From NCBI GenBank assembly GCA_021793745.1, contig JAJYSD010000099.1, forward strand, positions 1-5,852: a stretch of DNA of 5,852 bases, given 5' to 3'. Source of the stretch: Bacillota bacterium (GTDB taxonomy: Bacteria; Bacillota; Bacilli; Thermoactinomycetales; DSM-44946). The notes beneath the pieces were generated by a model. It was given only the letters and a program-made list of their open reading frames with translations, searched no databases and was not told the DNA's origin. Positions 4,978-5,852 of the stretch are shown in pieces; position 1 is the stretch's first letter; each line of letters begins with the position of its first letter. The position numbers were made by a program, and so were the translations under genes.

Positions 4978-5798
4978 TCAATCCACTCCGACAAGGGTTC
5001 CCCGCAGCAACACGTCCACCGGACTCCCCAGCCACACCGACAGGGATGCAGGCTCCATCGGAGCCGGATGCATCCTCCTTTTTCCGTTTCCGCCGGCCCC
5101 TGCTCCACCCGGACAATCCGAGGGGCCGAAACCGATGGTAACCGATCAATCCGAGGGCTGCTCCTCCGGTCGCCGCAGCTTCACCGCCACCCAGGGAAGT
5201 GGTAAAGACCCGCGCAGCGACCAGCCCCTCATCCACCACGGCAAAAAAGCATAGGCCAGTCCATCCTTGTCTCCGGCCTATTCTCAGAACCGTTTCCGAC
5301 AGAACCGTTTCCGGCGAAAAGGTCAACCGGTACAGAATCTCCCGGGAACGAAGGGGATTGTACAGCCTTGGCCGGGCGACGCCGGCGGCGGCCGGTATTC
5401 CCTCCAGATGCCGCTTCTTCAGCCCCCGTCGGGAGAGGACGGTTCCTCCAGCGGACGGGCCGCCTCCACATCCTGCCGGATCCCGTATGGTCCCTCATCC
5501 CGATGCACCGTCACGGGACCGACCGCCGTTTCAAAGGAGCAAGCCTCCCGATCCTCCGATCCCTGATGGGCTGCGGCACCGGCCAGAAGGGTCTGGGTGC
5601 AAATAGACAGCTCCTCGTAGGGAGAAAACGTCCGGTGCATCCATTTCCCCGAATCGCTGGACATCCCAACCGACGGAAGACAAGCCGCAAGTCCCTTGGA
5701 TGGGGCGGCGAAGAGCAAACCACCACCCCCGTCAGATTCCCCGGCATCGATTCCCGGTGAAACACCCGGGTCAGATAAACCTCTTCACATCCGTCCAC
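4978..5798 (-). pseudogene. PhzF-family (isomerase/epimerase-like) protein gene, broken by several frameshifts
   Basis: No single frame spans this gene, but successive minus-strand segments line up with the PhzF fold from N to C terminus. They are: VYLTRVFHRESMPGNLTGVV (from 5780); after a shift near 5662-5668, MSSDS then KWMHRTFSPYEELSICTQTL; after a shift near 5438-5450, a segment ending RVFTTSLGGGEAAATGGAAL; after a shift near 5108-5110, VEQGPAETEKGG; and after a shift between about 5080 and 5045, SLSVWLGSPVDVLLRGTLVG and a TGA at 4980-4978. Total span is about 273 codons, normal for PhzF (260-300). Each shift equals the loss of one base. Expected catalytic residues are replaced: SET by SDS, CGHAT by CTQTL, EDPATGS by EAAATGG. 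The start is uncertain: GTG 5798 is in frame, but AAGGGG is better placed for ATG 5790, which is followed at once by TGA. Sequencing error is the main alternative to a true pseudogene. Confidence 0.75.
5284..5313 (-). repeat. 15-bp tandem duplication inside the PhzF-like gene
   Basis: Minus-strand CGGAAACGGTTCTGT is followed directly by CGGAAACGGTTCTGA, matching at 14 of 15 positions. It is in frame with the gene's third segment and gives the repeated residues ETVLSETVL. It looks like a recent slippage duplication of five codons. Confidence 0.8.
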
Positions 5799-5813
5799 CC
5801 CTTGCGAGCTTAC

Positions 5814-5852
5814 TCAGATTCCCAACTTCTCCTTCAAAAATTGTCCCGTATA
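5814..5852 (-). CDS. Possible C-terminal end of an upstream gene, partial
   Basis: One minus-strand frame from the right edge reads YTGQFLKEKLGI and then stops at TGA 5816-5814. This reads like a natural protein end. The stop lies just before AAGGGG (5803-5798) and the likely start region of the PhzF-like gene, as in a tight operon. The pattern YTGxFLK is reminiscent of UvrA-type tails, but 12 residues are too few to name a family. Confidence 0.3.
   Translation of the reverse strand, partial: YTGQFLKEKLGI

Noticed and set aside
5199..5760. Plus-strand frames of 130-135 codons
   Set aside because: Proline- and arginine-rich shadows opposite the PhzF-like gene, without family motifs.
1..5852. 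CRISPR arrays, tRNA or rRNA genes, transposases, phage or toxin-antitoxin genes
   Set aside because: No regularly spaced repeats, no cloverleaf or rRNA core sequence, and no matching protein motifs were seen on either strand.

Overview
The window looks like chromosomal DNA of a GC-rich (near 60% by eye) Gram-positive member of the Bacillales. Thermoactinomycetaceae-type genomes are the best guess. The reasons are a DUF1054/YktB gene (a family known from Bacillales), strong AGGAGG-type ribosome binding sites, TTG and GTG starts backed by good Shine-Dalgarno sequences, an intrinsic terminator with a U-tract, and a CcpA-type cre-like site. The genus is inference.

Layout, left to right. Positions 1-3502 hold four genes on the minus strand, so transcription runs right to left: pepA (M17 leucyl aminopeptidase), a fumarylacetoacetate-hydrolase-family enzyme, an endonuclease III-related [4Fe-4S] HhH-GPD DNA glycosylase, and nfo (endonuclease IV), which is cut by the left edge. 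The last two form a plausible base-excision-repair pair: a glycosylase that should lack lyase activity, followed by an AP endonuclease. A clear intrinsic terminator at 3535-3563 separates pepA from a 63-residue helical protein of unknown function (3622-3813, minus). Next comes a divergent intergenic region of about 350 bp with candidate promoters, a 10-bp palindrome and the cre-like site. yktB (4170-4805, plus) follows, with an extended -10 promoter. Right after yktB there is a long imperfect hairpin.

Positions 4978-5798 on the minus strand carry a PhzF-family (diaminopimelate-epimerase fold) gene. It can only be read by joining five frame segments, each step being equivalent to loss of one base. 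It is best called a pseudogene, unless this end of the sequence is of poor quality. At the far right edge, 12 codons and a stop of another minus-strand gene may be present.

I found no CRISPR array, tRNA, rRNA, transposase or phage gene, and no convincing new multi-gene system. The most useful leads are the broken PhzF-like gene with all its expected catalytic residues replaced, the repair gene pair, the terminator placed just before pepA, and the palindromic elements.
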